IMG/VR virus record: IMGVR_UViG_3300018428_000161
Location: 1-25,543 of that record
Reading direction: 5' to 3' (one strand)
Length of the DNA stretch: 25,543 bases
From: a virus
Part shown: piece by piece, positions 5,448 through 13,160 of the stretch
Layout of the letters: each line of letters begins with the position of its first letter
How positions within the stretch are numbered: position 1 is the stretch's first letter
Made by a program: the position numbers and the translations under genes
The notes under the pieces: generated by a model
What the model saw: the letters and a program-made list of their open reading frames with translations, nothing else
What the model was told of the DNA's origin: nothing
Database searches by the model: none

Positions 5448-6677
5448 ATGGAAAATTTTAGAACACATATAACAGAACAAAAAAATACTCATATGACTCA
5501 CATCGAAGATAAGGTTATCTACGGTGGTGTCAAGGGCACACGTCAAGCCATACTCGCTTTGCGAGAGCTTCGTGATATGTTAAGAGGAGTACATGATGGT
5601 AATGTCTCTGTTAAGTGGGATGGTGCCCCTGCTATTTTTGCTGGCACTGATCCTCGCGATGGTAAATTCTTTGTCGCCAAAAAAGGAATCTTTAATAAGA
5701 ATCCTAAAGTCTATAAGTCTAGTGCTGACGTGGACGCTGATACTTCTGGTGATCTGGCTGCTAAGCTTAAACTCGCACTAAAGCATTTGCCTGCTTTGGG
5801 TATTAAAGGTGTGGTACAAGGTGACTTTTTATTTGGTCCAGGTGATATAAAGACTAAGAAAATAAAGGGATCGTCGTATGTTACATTTCATCCTAACACT
5901 ATCGTCTATGCGTTGCCTAGCGAGTCGGCTGGAGCTAAGGCTGTTAAGTCAGCAAAAATTGGAATCGTCTGGCATACAACCTACACTGGTAATTCCTTCG
6001 AGTCAATGCGAGCTTCTTACGGAGTTGACGTCTCCAAGTTTAACACAACCAGAGCTGTGTGGTCGCAAGATGCAATGCTCCGGGATCTAAGCAAAGTTAC
6101 TATGAGTAAAAAGGACACAGAGTATGTTAATGAACTTCTTTCAGAAGCTGGGTTTCTCTTCAACAAAATCGCTGGATCGACTCTTAGGCAGCTCGAGAAT
6201 GAGGAAGAGCTACCGCGCCTCATTGAGCAATTCTATAATAAACATGTCAGAAAAGGAACGCTTATCGGAGATTCAGAACGACATGTATCCAAGCTCATTC
6301 GTTGGATTAGATTACGTTACGCAAAAGAGATTGCCAAGCGCAAAACAGAAAAAGGAAAATCTGGACAAAGAACTAAACTAGATAATATATTATCTTTCTT
6401 TTCAGAAGAAAATAAAAAATCTTTGAAATATATGTTTGACCTTCAAAAAACTATTGTGCTTGCAAAACTTAAACTTATAAATACACTTAATAAACTAGGT
6501 AATGTAGATACATTTGTGAAAACAAGCCGAGGTTACAAAGTAACCGGAGCAGAAGGTTATGTAGCAATTGATAAACTTGGTGGTGAAGCGGTGAAGATTG
6601 TTGATCGTATGGAGTTTTCATACAACAACTTTTCACCAGATATATTAAAAGGATGGGATAAGCCAACGAGGAATTAA
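5448..6677 (+). CDS. DUF6267-like protein with a KxDG nucleotidyltransferase motif and capsid-targeting-like N-terminus
   Basis: This is a 409-residue protein of a family I recognise from T4-like marine phages (DUF6267-like). Residues 53-62 read VSVKWDGAPA. K56-W57-D58-G59 is the motif I pattern of covalent nucleotidyltransferases (DNA/RNA ligases, capping enzymes), where the Lys takes up AMP or GMP. A later GVVQGDFLFGPGD stretch may correspond to motif III. No activity has been shown for this family to my knowledge. The N-terminus MENFRTHITE has I8-x-E10, as in the capsid-targeting peptide of T4 IPIII, which supports the ATG at 5448. Without it, the next in-frame ATG is 5493 (MTHIEDKVIYGG), where the conserved body begins. 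Neither start has a clear RBS. Upstream lies a consensus promoter that would give a leaderless message. Confidence 0.75.
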   Translation: MENFRTHITEQKNTHMTHIEDKVIYGGVKGTRQAILALRELRDMLRGVHDGNVSVKWDGAPAIFAGTDPRDGKFFVAKKGIFNKNPKVYKSSADVDADTSGDLAAKLKLALKHLPALGIKGVVQGDFLFGPGDIKTKKIKGSSYVTFHPNTIVYALPSESAGAKAVKSAKIGIVWHTTYTGNSFESMRASYGVDVSKFNTTRAVWSQDAMLRDLSKVTMSKKDTEYVNELLSEAGFLFNKIAGSTLRQLENEEELPRLIEQFYNKHVRKGTLIGDSERHVSKLIRWIRLRYAKEIAKRKTEKGKSGQRTKLDNILSFFSEENKKSLKYMFDLQKTIVLAKLKLINTLNKLGNVDTFVKTSRGYKVTGAEGYVAIDKLGGEAVKIVDRMEFSYNNFSPDILKGWDKPTRN

Positions 6678-7130
6678 ATGGCCAAAGCAGATTTTAAAAC
6701 GTTTCTGAACGTAGACTATACACAAACGGGTGATCCGCAACTAGCGTATAATGCTAAGAAAAGAAAAATGGACACACCTACTGGCAATACAGGTGAATCT
6801 GTAGAACCTGCAGACGAAGCTCTTTCTATGACTCAACGCAGAGCGCGTTCACGTCAGATGAAAAAGTATCAGGCTCGTCTAAAGGTTGGTCGTAAAAAAG
6901 CCTCTATGAAAGTTGCTGATGCAAAAAGATTAGCCAAGAGAGCACAGCGTACAGCACGTCTTGCATTGGCCAAAAAGATTACCAAAGGTATTCCTAAATC
7001 TGAACTTACTCCCGCCCGCAAACAAGAGATTGAGAAGAAGCTTGATAAGATGAAGCCTCGTATTAATCGATTGGCCAAGAAGATGCTACCAAAGATTAGA
7101 CAAGCAGAATTAGGCAAACGGCGCGGATAA
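6678..7130 (+). CDS. Strongly basic conserved phage protein
   Basis: This 150-residue protein starts at an ATG directly after the TAA of the preceding gene, with GAGGA eight bases upstream. The first 45 residues are neutral. From about 50 on it is extremely rich in Lys and Arg (RRARSRQMKKYQARLKVGRK; PRINRLAKKMLPKIRQAE), with the look of a helical nucleic-acid-binding or head-internal protein. I recognise the pattern from T4-like marine phages, where it is listed as hypothetical. It lies among genes whose products carry capsid-targeting-like peptides but does not itself have a clear one. A role as an internal head protein bound to packaged DNA would fit the charge and the context; this is inference. 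Confidence 0.7.
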   Translation: MAKADFKTFLNVDYTQTGDPQLAYNAKKRKMDTPTGNTGESVEPADEALSMTQRRARSRQMKKYQARLKVGRKKASMKVADAKRLAKRAQRTARLALAKKITKGIPKSELTPARKQEIEKKLDKMKPRINRLAKKMLPKIRQAELGKRRG

Positions 7131-7133
7131 AAT

Positions 7134-8498
7134 ATGATTAGCAGATTTAGTCAGTTTCTCGTTGAGGAGGAAAAAACCGTTTTCTTCGGCTTCGGTCGAA
7201 TGAACCCTCCTACTATTGGTCATGGAAAGTTACTAGACGTATTATCTCAAAAGTCTGGGCGTAATCCATATAGAATGTTCTTATCACAATCACAAGATAA
7301 GAATAAAAACCCTCTTGTATATAAAGAAAAAGTTAAATATGCTAGGAAAATGTTTCCTAAGCATGCTCGTTCTATTATGCTTAATAATAAAGTAAGAACT
7401 GCTTTAGATGCTTTAGTAATTTTATATAATGAAGGTTTTGTAAACGTTGTGATGGTTGTTGGATCTGATCGTATTAATGAGTTTAATGTATTGTTAAACA
7501 AATATAACGGCAAAGATTCACGTCATGGTTTTTACAATTTTAAATCAATCAAAATAATTTCTGCTGGTGAAAGAGATCCCGATTCAGAAGGTGCAGAGGG
7601 CGCATCTGCTACTAAACAAAGACAATATGCTAAGGATAATAACTTTACATCCTTTGCACAAGGTCTACCAGCCGCTATGACTAATCCTGATGCTAAGAAA
7701 TTATTTAATGCTGTGCGTAAGGGAATGGGTCTTAAAGAAGCTAAAGAATTTAAAAATCACATTCAACTAGAACCTGTTTCAGACATCCGTGAATCATATC
7801 TTAGAGATAATATCTTTAAGGAAGGTGAACAAGTTGTAATGACTAAACATGGTATTGTTGGTAATATCAAATACCTTGGCACAAACTATCTAATTGTTGA
7901 ATCTAAAGGCGAGACATGGAGATGCTGGCTGGATGATGTATCTAAGGTAGATCCTAATGATATTCCTCCAGGACATATAGAAGCCGATTATGGTGCTGAT
8001 CCTGAACAAGGACCATATAGAAATTTATCGGAAGCAAATCAGTCTGTTAAACCTCACCCTGAGGTTGTTAAAGCTTATAAAAAGACTTTAGATGCAGAAG
8101 ATCAAGCTGGCGATTATAACTATAGAAGCAATAAAGCTAGAGTTACTAGAGCAGCAAATCATTTAAGTAAAAAAATTAAACAGCATCATCCTGATCTTGA
8201 CATGAAAGATAAGATTGCTCTTCGTACACACCTGCAAAATATGAAGGAAGCAAATCAACCTGAATGGGGCACACCTGAGTCTACTGCCAAAGCAAAGAAA
8301 ATTACTCCTGGGGAAGATACTGTTAAAAAATTTAAACAGCATTCCGAAGAAAAAGATACACATGTAACTAAAGACGGCAAGGTTGCTAAAAAAGGTCTTT
8401 GGTATTATATTAATAAAAGAAAGAAAAAAGGTCTACCTGCAAAGAAACCAGGTCAGAGGGGATATCCAAAGACCTTAGACATTGAGGGCAAAAAATGA
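7134..8498 (+). CDS. Cytidylyltransferase/NMNAT-fold nucleotidyltransferase with C-terminal extension
   Basis: This is a 454-residue protein. Residues 14-30 (KTVFFGFGRMNPPTIGH) carry the nucleotidyltransferase signature, with T27-I-G-H30 as the (T/H)xGH site. VGSDR at 109-113 and SATKQR at 158-163 match the later conserved motifs (ISSTxxR-like). Enzymes of this fold transfer a nucleotide to a phosphate group, as in NAD or CDP-lipid synthesis; the substrate here is unknown. Residues about 215-270 form a small beta domain (EQVVMTKHGIVGNIKYLG ... WRCWLDDV) like a KOW/SH3 fold, followed by a low-complexity basic tail. The N-terminus MISRFSQFLVE|E fits the capsid-targeting pattern (L9-x-E11). It is a known late-region protein type of T4-like marine phages. 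The start has no strong RBS, but the N-terminal motif supports it. Confidence 0.8.
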   Translation: MISRFSQFLVEEEKTVFFGFGRMNPPTIGHGKLLDVLSQKSGRNPYRMFLSQSQDKNKNPLVYKEKVKYARKMFPKHARSIMLNNKVRTALDALVILYNEGFVNVVMVVGSDRINEFNVLLNKYNGKDSRHGFYNFKSIKIISAGERDPDSEGAEGASATKQRQYAKDNNFTSFAQGLPAAMTNPDAKKLFNAVRKGMGLKEAKEFKNHIQLEPVSDIRESYLRDNIFKEGEQVVMTKHGIVGNIKYLGTNYLIVESKGETWRCWLDDVSKVDPNDIPPGHIEADYGADPEQGPYRNLSEANQSVKPHPEVVKAYKKTLDAEDQAGDYNYRSNKARVTRAANHLSKKIKQHHPDLDMKDKIALRTHLQNMKEANQPEWGTPESTAKAKKITPGEDTVKKFKQHSEEKDTHVTKDGKVAKKGLWYYINKRKKKGLPAKKPGQRGYPKTLDIEGKK

Positions 8499-9331
8499 AA
8501 CAATTTAAACAACTCTTAGAAGAAGTATCTGACGTTAGATTAAAAACAAATCAAACATTGTCACGGATTGCCAGTTCTCCCGGGCATCCAATGGCAACCG
8601 CTGCTAAGGCTGAATTGGCTAGACGTAAAGAACAACAAGAAGCAAAAGAAGTTGATGAAATAAGCTTGGATGCCCTTACCAAGAAAATTTCTAATTCTGG
8701 TCTAGACAATATTAAAAAAGCTATGAAGGCCGGCGATATTAAAAAGGATCTTGAAAAGCTAAAGTCTAAAATAGATCCTACTAAACCCGTTACTAATGAA
8801 AAGACTCTTACACCTGCTGAGAAGAAAAAGCGTGAAGAGATTGCTAAGGCTATCGAAAAAGATAATCCTGATATGCCAATGGATAAGAAAATGGCAATTG
8901 CGACAGCACAAGCCAAGAAGGTGGCTGAAGCTCCCGATGAAGGTGCCATGAAACGTATAGCAACTACGCAATCAAATAAAGCAGATCGTATGGCGTCTAC
9001 TGACAAGAAAGGTCTTGAGACATTTAAGAAAAAGGTTGCTGCGACTGAAGATGTAAATGAAATGGGTCCACGACATACATCTTCTCCAATGAAAGACAGA
9101 TTTGGTGGGGCAGTAGATTCTAAGAAGTTTGGTACATATAAAGCTCATATGAAAAAACATAATTTAGATGAACCAACTGTACGCATGATTCATAAGAATC
9201 CCGATGCCGGGGAATCAAAGCGTATGATGAAAAATCCAAAGTATGCTCAGGCTGTTTCTCTGTATAAAAATGCTCAAAGAAAAGAATCAACAGACCTTAC
9301 TAAGATTCGTACTATGTTAGATAAGGAATAG
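8495..9331 (+). CDS. Lys-rich late protein with capsid-targeting-like N-terminus
   Basis: The ATG overlaps the TGA of the preceding gene (ATGA). The 278-residue product starts MKQFKQLLEEVSD, with L8-E9-E10 at the same place as the cleavage site of T4 IPIII. The rest is helical, highly charged and rich in Lys, Ala and Met. It includes a central repeat-like segment (AEKKKREEIAKAIEKDNP) and a C-terminal folded-looking part (KKFGTYKAHMKKHNLDEPT ... NPKYAQAVSLYKNAQ). This composition is that of prohead core or internal head proteins. Function is not known. I place it as a candidate internal virion protein from the N-terminal peptide, the charge and the neighbours. Confidence 0.65.
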   Translation: MKQFKQLLEEVSDVRLKTNQTLSRIASSPGHPMATAAKAELARRKEQQEAKEVDEISLDALTKKISNSGLDNIKKAMKAGDIKKDLEKLKSKIDPTKPVTNEKTLTPAEKKKREEIAKAIEKDNPDMPMDKKMAIATAQAKKVAEAPDEGAMKRIATTQSNKADRMASTDKKGLETFKKKVAATEDVNEMGPRHTSSPMKDRFGGAVDSKKFGTYKAHMKKHNLDEPTVRMIHKNPDAGESKRMMKNPKYAQAVSLYKNAQRKESTDLTKIRTMLDKE

Positions 9332-9336
9332 AAGAT

Positions 9337-9927
9337 ATGAAAAGTTTAGTTACCTATTCAGTTGAAATGGATGAACAAGAGGTCAAAGAAGCCGTAGACT
9401 TTATGGCCGAAAAAGATATTGTGTTTACAGAGAATGTTTTTAGACCTGGTTCAGAAAAGTATTTTCTTTTCTTTAATGAAGCAAGACGCCTAATGGATAT
9501 GGATATGCTTCAGGTAGAAGGTGTTAATAAAGAGATTCTGGAAACAGACATTGGTAAATTTGATATGTATGAAAATGTGAGAGTGCCACTTGATTGTCCA
9601 ATGCCCTATCTAGGTGAAGAGAATCTTGGTGAAGAAGAGAAAAAAGAAATTGGGAAACCTAAAAGAGGTGGTTCCAAAAAGTTTTATGTTTATGTTAAAA
9701 AAGGAGATTCTGTGAAGAAGATTTCCTTTGGTGATAAAGGTGGAGCGTCAGACGGCTCTACTCTTAAAACAAAAATTAATGATCCAGAAGCTCGTAAATC
9801 ATTTGCTGCCAGACATCAATGTTCAACACAAACGGATAGAACATCTGCTGCCTACTGGTCTTGCAGACTGCCAAGATATGCTAAGTCTTTGGGCATGCAG
9901 GTCAACAATCCAGGAGCGTTCTGGTGA
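9337..9927 (+). CDS. Conserved late protein with C-terminal DUF5872-like domain
   Basis: This is a 196-residue, two-part protein. Residues 1-100 form an acidic region ending in the segment LDCPMPYLGEENLG. Residues about 106-186 (KPKRGGSKKFYVYVKKGD ... KSFAARHQC ... YWSCRLPRYAKSLGM) match a small domain repeated across T4-like phages (DUF5872-like, with the RSFxARHxC...YWSC signature). C162 and C176 are well placed to bind metal or form a pair. The domain occurs in late proteins of unknown function. The gene follows the preceding stop by five bases and its stop overlaps the GTG start of the next gene. A virion-assembly role is likely from the context only. Confidence 0.7.
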   Translation: MKSLVTYSVEMDEQEVKEAVDFMAEKDIVFTENVFRPGSEKYFLFFNEARRLMDMDMLQVEGVNKEILETDIGKFDMYENVRVPLDCPMPYLGEENLGEEEKKEIGKPKRGGSKKFYVYVKKGDSVKKISFGDKGGASDGSTLKTKINDPEARKSFAARHQCSTQTDRTSAAYWSCRLPRYAKSLGMQVNNPGAFW

Positions 9928-10193
9928 CAATTGGTAAACCATATGTTGATATGGTATTAGGAAATAAAAAGATAAGAACCTTTGATATGAATGCCGATCA
10001 AGATGAATATGAATGGCACCGCGATAAAATAGATAGGAATATTAAAGTATTAGAGGGTGACAATTGGCTACTACAGTTTGATAATAAAATGCCAATGCCT
10101 CTAAAGGTTGATGATGAAGTGTTTATACCTCATGGAGTATTTCATAGAGTATATAAAGGCACCACACCCTTAAAAATAGAGATAAGAGAATAA
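9924..10193 (+). CDS. Small cupin-like protein (GTG start)
   Basis: The start is GTG at 9924-9926, overlapping the TGA of the preceding gene, with CAGGAG at 9911-9916, seven bases upstream. The 89 residues form a single beta barrel pattern: WHRDKIDRNIKVLEGDNW, then FDNKMPMPLKVDDEVFIPHG with VFHRVYKG. PHGVFH matches the second cupin motif (PxGxxH). H32 (in WHRD) and the later His could hold a metal, but the full set of metal ligands of enzymatic cupins is not evident. Similar small proteins are found in T4-like marine phages next to the same genes. The role is unknown and a structural or binding use of the fold is possible. Confidence 0.7.
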   Translation: MTIGKPYVDMVLGNKKIRTFDMNADQDEYEWHRDKIDRNIKVLEGDNWLLQFDNKMPMPLKVDDEVFIPHGVFHRVYKGTTPLKIEIRE

Positions 10194-10194
10194 A

Positions 10195-10467
10195 ATGGAT
10201 ACTGATACACGTTTAGATAGAATAGAAGAAAAGCTGGATAAGCTTAGTGATGTAATAGTATCTATTGCTCGCTTTGAAGAGAAGATGGATGCTTATAATG
10301 AGTATCGTGAAAGATCATGGGATCGTATGAACAAGTTTTCTGAAAAACTTGATGATATTGAACATAAGGTAGATGATAATTGCCGAACAGTTCATACCAT
10401 AAATAAATTATTCTGGATAGCTTTAGTTGCTATAGCAGGATCAATCGCAGCTCAACTTTGGATGTAA
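10195..10467 (+). CDS. Coiled-coil protein with C-terminal membrane anchor
   Basis: This 90-residue protein starts one base after the preceding stop. Residues 3-65 form a coiled coil with clear heptads (RLDRIEEKLDKLSDVIVSIA; MNKFSEKLDDIEHKVDDN). Residues about 70-90 (KLFWIALVAIAGSIAAQLWM) are one membrane span at the C-terminus. This layout resembles XhlA-type proteins and many unassigned phage proteins. A lysis-linked or virion membrane role can be suggested, but there is no catalytic motif. The spanins of this phage lie 2.7 kb away, which neither supports nor excludes it. Confidence 0.65.
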   Translation: MDTDTRLDRIEEKLDKLSDVIVSIARFEEKMDAYNEYRERSWDRMNKFSEKLDDIEHKVDDNCRTVHTINKLFWIALVAIAGSIAAQLWM

Positions 10468-10478
10468 GGAGAACAATC

Positions 10479-11588
10479 ATGAGCGAATGGATCAAAAGGT
10501 TGGCTGAGAGATTTGCTGAAGTCAACGAATCAAAATTTTTAATTCCGGAAGAAATTCCAACACAAGAACGTACTGCGTTTATGGGAGCAGCAGCTGCCGC
10601 TCATAAAGCAGGTAAGACATCTTTTGAGTTTGGTGGTAAGACTCATAAGGTTACAATGAAAAAAGATACAGCCAATGCAATTGCTGATGAAAAAGAACCT
10701 ACTAAAGAAGCAGTAGACCTTGATAAGGATAATGCTGATAAGGCCATTCGTCACGATTGTGCTACACATGTTAAAAGTGAATCATGGGGCTATGGTGAAT
10801 GCATTAGTGGTCAACACACTATTGTAGAAACTACTGAAGGTGAAGGTTATGTTACACATTATGACGTAATGTTTGAACATGGCATCGAACGTAATGTACC
10901 AGTAGAAGATTTAGAAATTCTACAAGAGATGTCACATTCACATTCTAAAAAGAAAAAAGAGAACGTAGAAGTTGAAATGAATCCTAAAAAAGAAAAGAAA
11001 AAGGATGATAAAGCATCTACTGAAACCGATATGGCAGCCGAAGCAAAGGTTGATGAAATCTCGGTAGGTAGGCTGCAGAGATGGGCTAAAGATGCTAAAA
11101 AAGACATCGAACAAAAACGTAACAAAGTAAAAGCGGCTTTAGATCAACCAGCAAGTGTAAAGCACGCAAAAGCAGGTCTTGATGCAATGAAAGGTTTGGC
11201 CAAGAGATCTAGAGGATCAGACATGTACGTTGATAAGATGACAGGTCGTTCTAAGGTAAAGCCAACTGCAGAAGAAGCTGAGGTATGGCCAATCTACAAA
11301 CGTATCCAGGAAAAGGCAGATGCTGATCGTGCAAAGCATTATAAAGGTGCTGCTAAGCCCGAGGATTGGGATGAAAAGGAAAAGAATAATAAGGGCGCCA
11401 TGGATATGAGAAAAGACATGAAAGCCGATGCTCCTGATGAATCCCCATACAAAGAAAAAGATGGTCATGATGATGCGTCTAAAGCAGGCCGTGTAGGACC
11501 TAATGCAAAGACAAGATCAGGTGATAATAAACAAGGTGATAAAAAAGTTATTAATCCTGTAGCAGGTGTCGTAACCAAAGAAAAATAG
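10479..11588 (+). CDS. Late head-type protein with capsid-targeting-like N-terminus
   Basis: The start is the ATG at 10479, with AAGGAG at 10466-10471; an in-frame upstream TTG near 10458 lacks this. The 369-residue product begins MSEWIKRLAE (L8-x-E10, W at position 4). Residues 29-62 (QERTAFMGAAAAAHKAGK ... HKVTM) are a segment I recognise from T4-like marine phages. Residues about 95-147 form a small beta domain (WGYGECISGQHTIVE ... GIERNVPVEDLEIL) like a KOW/SH3 fold. The rest is low-complexity, charged and Lys/Glu/Asp-rich, as in internal head or prohead core proteins. The next gene follows nine bases after the stop. Function is not established. Confidence 0.65.
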   Translation: MSEWIKRLAERFAEVNESKFLIPEEIPTQERTAFMGAAAAAHKAGKTSFEFGGKTHKVTMKKDTANAIADEKEPTKEAVDLDKDNADKAIRHDCATHVKSESWGYGECISGQHTIVETTEGEGYVTHYDVMFEHGIERNVPVEDLEILQEMSHSHSKKKKENVEVEMNPKKEKKKDDKASTETDMAAEAKVDEISVGRLQRWAKDAKKDIEQKRNKVKAALDQPASVKHAKAGLDAMKGLAKRSRGSDMYVDKMTGRSKVKPTAEEAEVWPIYKRIQEKADADRAKHYKGAAKPEDWDEKEKNNKGAMDMRKDMKADAPDESPYKEKDGHDDASKAGRVGPNAKTRSGDNKQGDKKVINPVAGVVTKEK

Positions 11589-11597
11589 GAGAAGATT

Positions 11598-11990
11598 ATG
11601 GCTATAAAACCACCCGGATGGTGTACAAACGCAGTACCAGGTAAAAATGGATGGACTGATCCAGTATCAGGTGAAGTGTATGTATCTGCAAGATTTACAC
11701 AGGCAGAAATTGATGAGTATAATGGTGTTCAGATTGATCAAGCTATTCATGATGATATTCAGAATGGAAAGATTGAAGCTGCCATGGCAAATTCTGATTA
11801 TGCCGAACCCGTTATTGTAGACGAAGATGATGTAATTCAAGATCTTAACGAAGATGGTGTTATTGATGATTTAGAATCAATGACCAAAAAAGAACTAGAA
11901 GATCTTGGTAGAGAGCATGGTGTTGAACTTGATCGTCGTAAGAACAAAAAGAGTTTAATTTCTACTATGAGAAATCTTTTGTCTAAATAA
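11598..11990 (+). CDS. Conserved phage protein with C-terminal SAP/HeH-like helix-extended loop-helix motif
   Basis: The ATG has AGGAGAAG just upstream. The 130-residue protein starts with IKPPGWCTNAVPGKNGWTDP, a pattern seen in T4-like marine phages where a Trp/Pro-rich N-terminus is followed by an acidic linker (residues 72-92). The last 35 residues (MTKKELEDLGREHGVELD, then KKSLISTMRNLL) have the helix-loop-helix spacing of SAP/HeH or Rho-N-type domains, which bind nucleic acid in known cases. A role at the DNA-head or DNA-neck interface would be consistent but is inferred. A small hairpin covers its stop codon. Confidence 0.7.
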   Translation: MAIKPPGWCTNAVPGKNGWTDPVSGEVYVSARFTQAEIDEYNGVQIDQAIHDDIQNGKIEAAMANSDYAEPVIVDEDDVIQDLNEDGVIDDLESMTKKELEDLGREHGVELDRRKNKKSLISTMRNLLSK

Positions 11991-12006
11991 AGTAAACACT
12001 TTATTT
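11985..12006 (+). promoter_or_regulatory. Stem-loop across stop codon, before next RBS
   Basis: AAATAAAGT (11985-11993) pairs perfectly with ACTTTATTT (11998-12006) across AAAC. The stem is AT-rich and no T-run follows beyond its own arm, so termination would be weak. It ends right before GGATG, the likely RBS of the gene at 12016. Confidence 0.4.
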
Positions 12007-12015
12007 GGATGTGAC

Positions 12016-12384
12016 ATGAAACTCTTTGAAACTTTAGACGATAAAAATATTTTGATCTTCGCTGCTAAGCATTATTACAAACCAAATGTAATTGATGCAG
12101 AAGAATTTTATGATGACCTTAAACGGTTTATGTATATTAAAAGATTATTTAATAGGTATTCTAAATCGGGAGAGATATCCGAAAGACTTATTTTAAATCA
12201 TCTTATTGTGATATTTAATGTATTTGGTATTCAACCTAGCCTACAAATGTTGGAGTACCACATTGAACAAAAATATTGGACATCACTTAAACCGTTTTTG
12301 GTCTTTTTAAAGTATATTAAAAATGATGAGTATACAAACATACCATTGGATCAACACGTGGTAGATAGATTAAGGAAAATCTAA
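12016..12384 (+). CDS. Conserved T4-like phage protein, 122 residues
   Basis: The protein starts MKLFETLDDKNILIFAAKHY and continues with an all-helical body (EEFYDDLKRFMYIKRLFNRY; ERLILNHLIVIFNVFGI; LKPFLVFLKYI). I recognise the pattern from T4-like marine phages, where it is conserved without assigned function. It has no signal peptide. The hydrophobic helices are amphipathic rather than long enough for clear membrane spans. RBS GGATG lies four bases upstream. The next gene follows after three bases, and this block (12016-13160) keeps conserved company just upstream of the spanins, consistent with late virion or lysis timing. Confidence 0.7.
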   Translation: MKLFETLDDKNILIFAAKHYYKPNVIDAEEFYDDLKRFMYIKRLFNRYSKSGEISERLILNHLIVIFNVFGIQPSLQMLEYHIEQKYWTSLKPFLVFLKYIKNDEYTNIPLDQHVVDRLRKI

Positions 12385-12387
12385 ACT

Positions 12388-12987
12388 ATGGGCATTATTA
12401 AAAGAGCCGGTGATTTAGTATATACATTTAGATTTTTGCGTCTTCTTACTACTAGGTTTGAAGATACCAAAGCTTATGAATTGGGTATTATTGATGCTGA
12501 TGGAAAAAGACTAAAGTCATATAATATGGATAGTATGCAATCTCGTGATGATTATAAAAACTACTATACACCTTTTCATAGACTTGTTTTCAATATTAAA
12601 AAGATTATGGCAAAGGCACCTGGTGGTGGAAGTAGAATTGCAAGTTATGCTGCAGCTCTATATCTACTTAAAGAAAAGTTTTCTATTTCGGATAAAGCAA
12701 TTAAAGATGCGTTACAAGAACACGATATTGATCCATTAGACTTTATGGCTGAATCAACACAATGGTTTGTATTAGAAGATAAAAGATTATCACCAGGTGT
12801 TTATAAAATTGGATCTGATAAACTTATTAATAATACACTTGAGGAAATGGCTCACCAAAAAGATAATATAAGAGTTAATGATAACTGTTATCCTGTAGGT
12901 GAAATATTTGGTTTAGATATTTACGAGGTGACACATATCAAAACAAAGCAACCTGTATACGTTACAGTGGGAGAACTAGCAAGATGA
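12388..12987 (+). CDS. Conserved T4-like phage protein, 199 residues
   Basis: The N-terminus (GIIKRAGDLVYTFRFLRLL) and the segment TPFHRLVFNIKKIMAKAPGG (about residues 60-79) form a pattern I recognise from T4-like marine phages. No enzymatic motif is evident. The first 120 residues are mainly helical, and the last 60 form a beta-rich domain (LSPGVYKIGSDKLI ... NCYPVGEIFGLDIYEVTH). The gene starts three bases after the preceding stop and ends in an ATGA overlap with the next. It is likely a late virion protein, judged by its neighbours; the precise role is unknown. Confidence 0.7.
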   Translation: MGIIKRAGDLVYTFRFLRLLTTRFEDTKAYELGIIDADGKRLKSYNMDSMQSRDDYKNYYTPFHRLVFNIKKIMAKAPGGGSRIASYAAALYLLKEKFSISDKAIKDALQEHDIDPLDFMAESTQWFVLEDKRLSPGVYKIGSDKLINNTLEEMAHQKDNIRVNDNCYPVGEIFGLDIYEVTHIKTKQPVYVTVGELAR

Positions 12988-13160
12988 AAAAAGAAACAAA
13001 AGAAGATGCTATGACAACCGCAGATGCAGGTATTCCTGCTGATACTAAAGATATGGGTCCTAGATTAAAAATGGTGAATATGACTGACCGCAGACGAAGA
13101 AAGGATAAACTTCCTGTTCTGTTAAAACGGTTCCGGAAGTATATAGAAGATAATGGCTAA
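12984..13160 (+). CDS. Small basic late protein, 58 residues
   Basis: The ATG overlaps the TGA of the preceding gene (ATGA at 12984-12987). The protein runs from an acidic/polar N-terminus (KKETKEDAMTTADAGIPADT) to a very basic C-terminus (DRRRRKDKLPVLLKRFRKYI). It overlaps the i-spanin gene by eight bases. The composition suggests binding to nucleic acid or to an acidic partner. Proteins of similar layout occur at this position in T4-like marine phages, but no function is known. Confidence 0.6.
   Translation: MKKETKEDAMTTADAGIPADTKDMGPRLKMVNMTDRRRRKDKLPVLLKRFRKYIEDNG

Noticed and set aside
6476-6483. TATAAATA late promoter inside the DUF6267-like gene
   Set aside because: A perfect octamer, but it is within coding sequence and about 195 bases before the next start, with no nearby gene start; chance matches are expected in AT-rich DNA.
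8489-8498. -1 frameshift at A6 fusing the 454- and 278-residue proteins
   Set aside because: The site is C-AAA-AAA, not a proper X-XXY-YYZ heptamer, and the downstream gene has its own ATG in an ordinary ATGA overlap and its own N-terminal targeting-like peptide.
8551-9006. Long open frame on the minus strand
   Set aside because: It mirrors a Lys-rich gene on the + strand, has no RBS, and the translated product has Ser/Ala/Leu-rich composition typical of an antisense shadow. The other minus-strand frames are rejected for the same reasons.
10398-10405. CATAAATA late promoter before the gene at 10479
   Set aside because: One mismatch, inside the preceding coding region; not enough to separate from chance.
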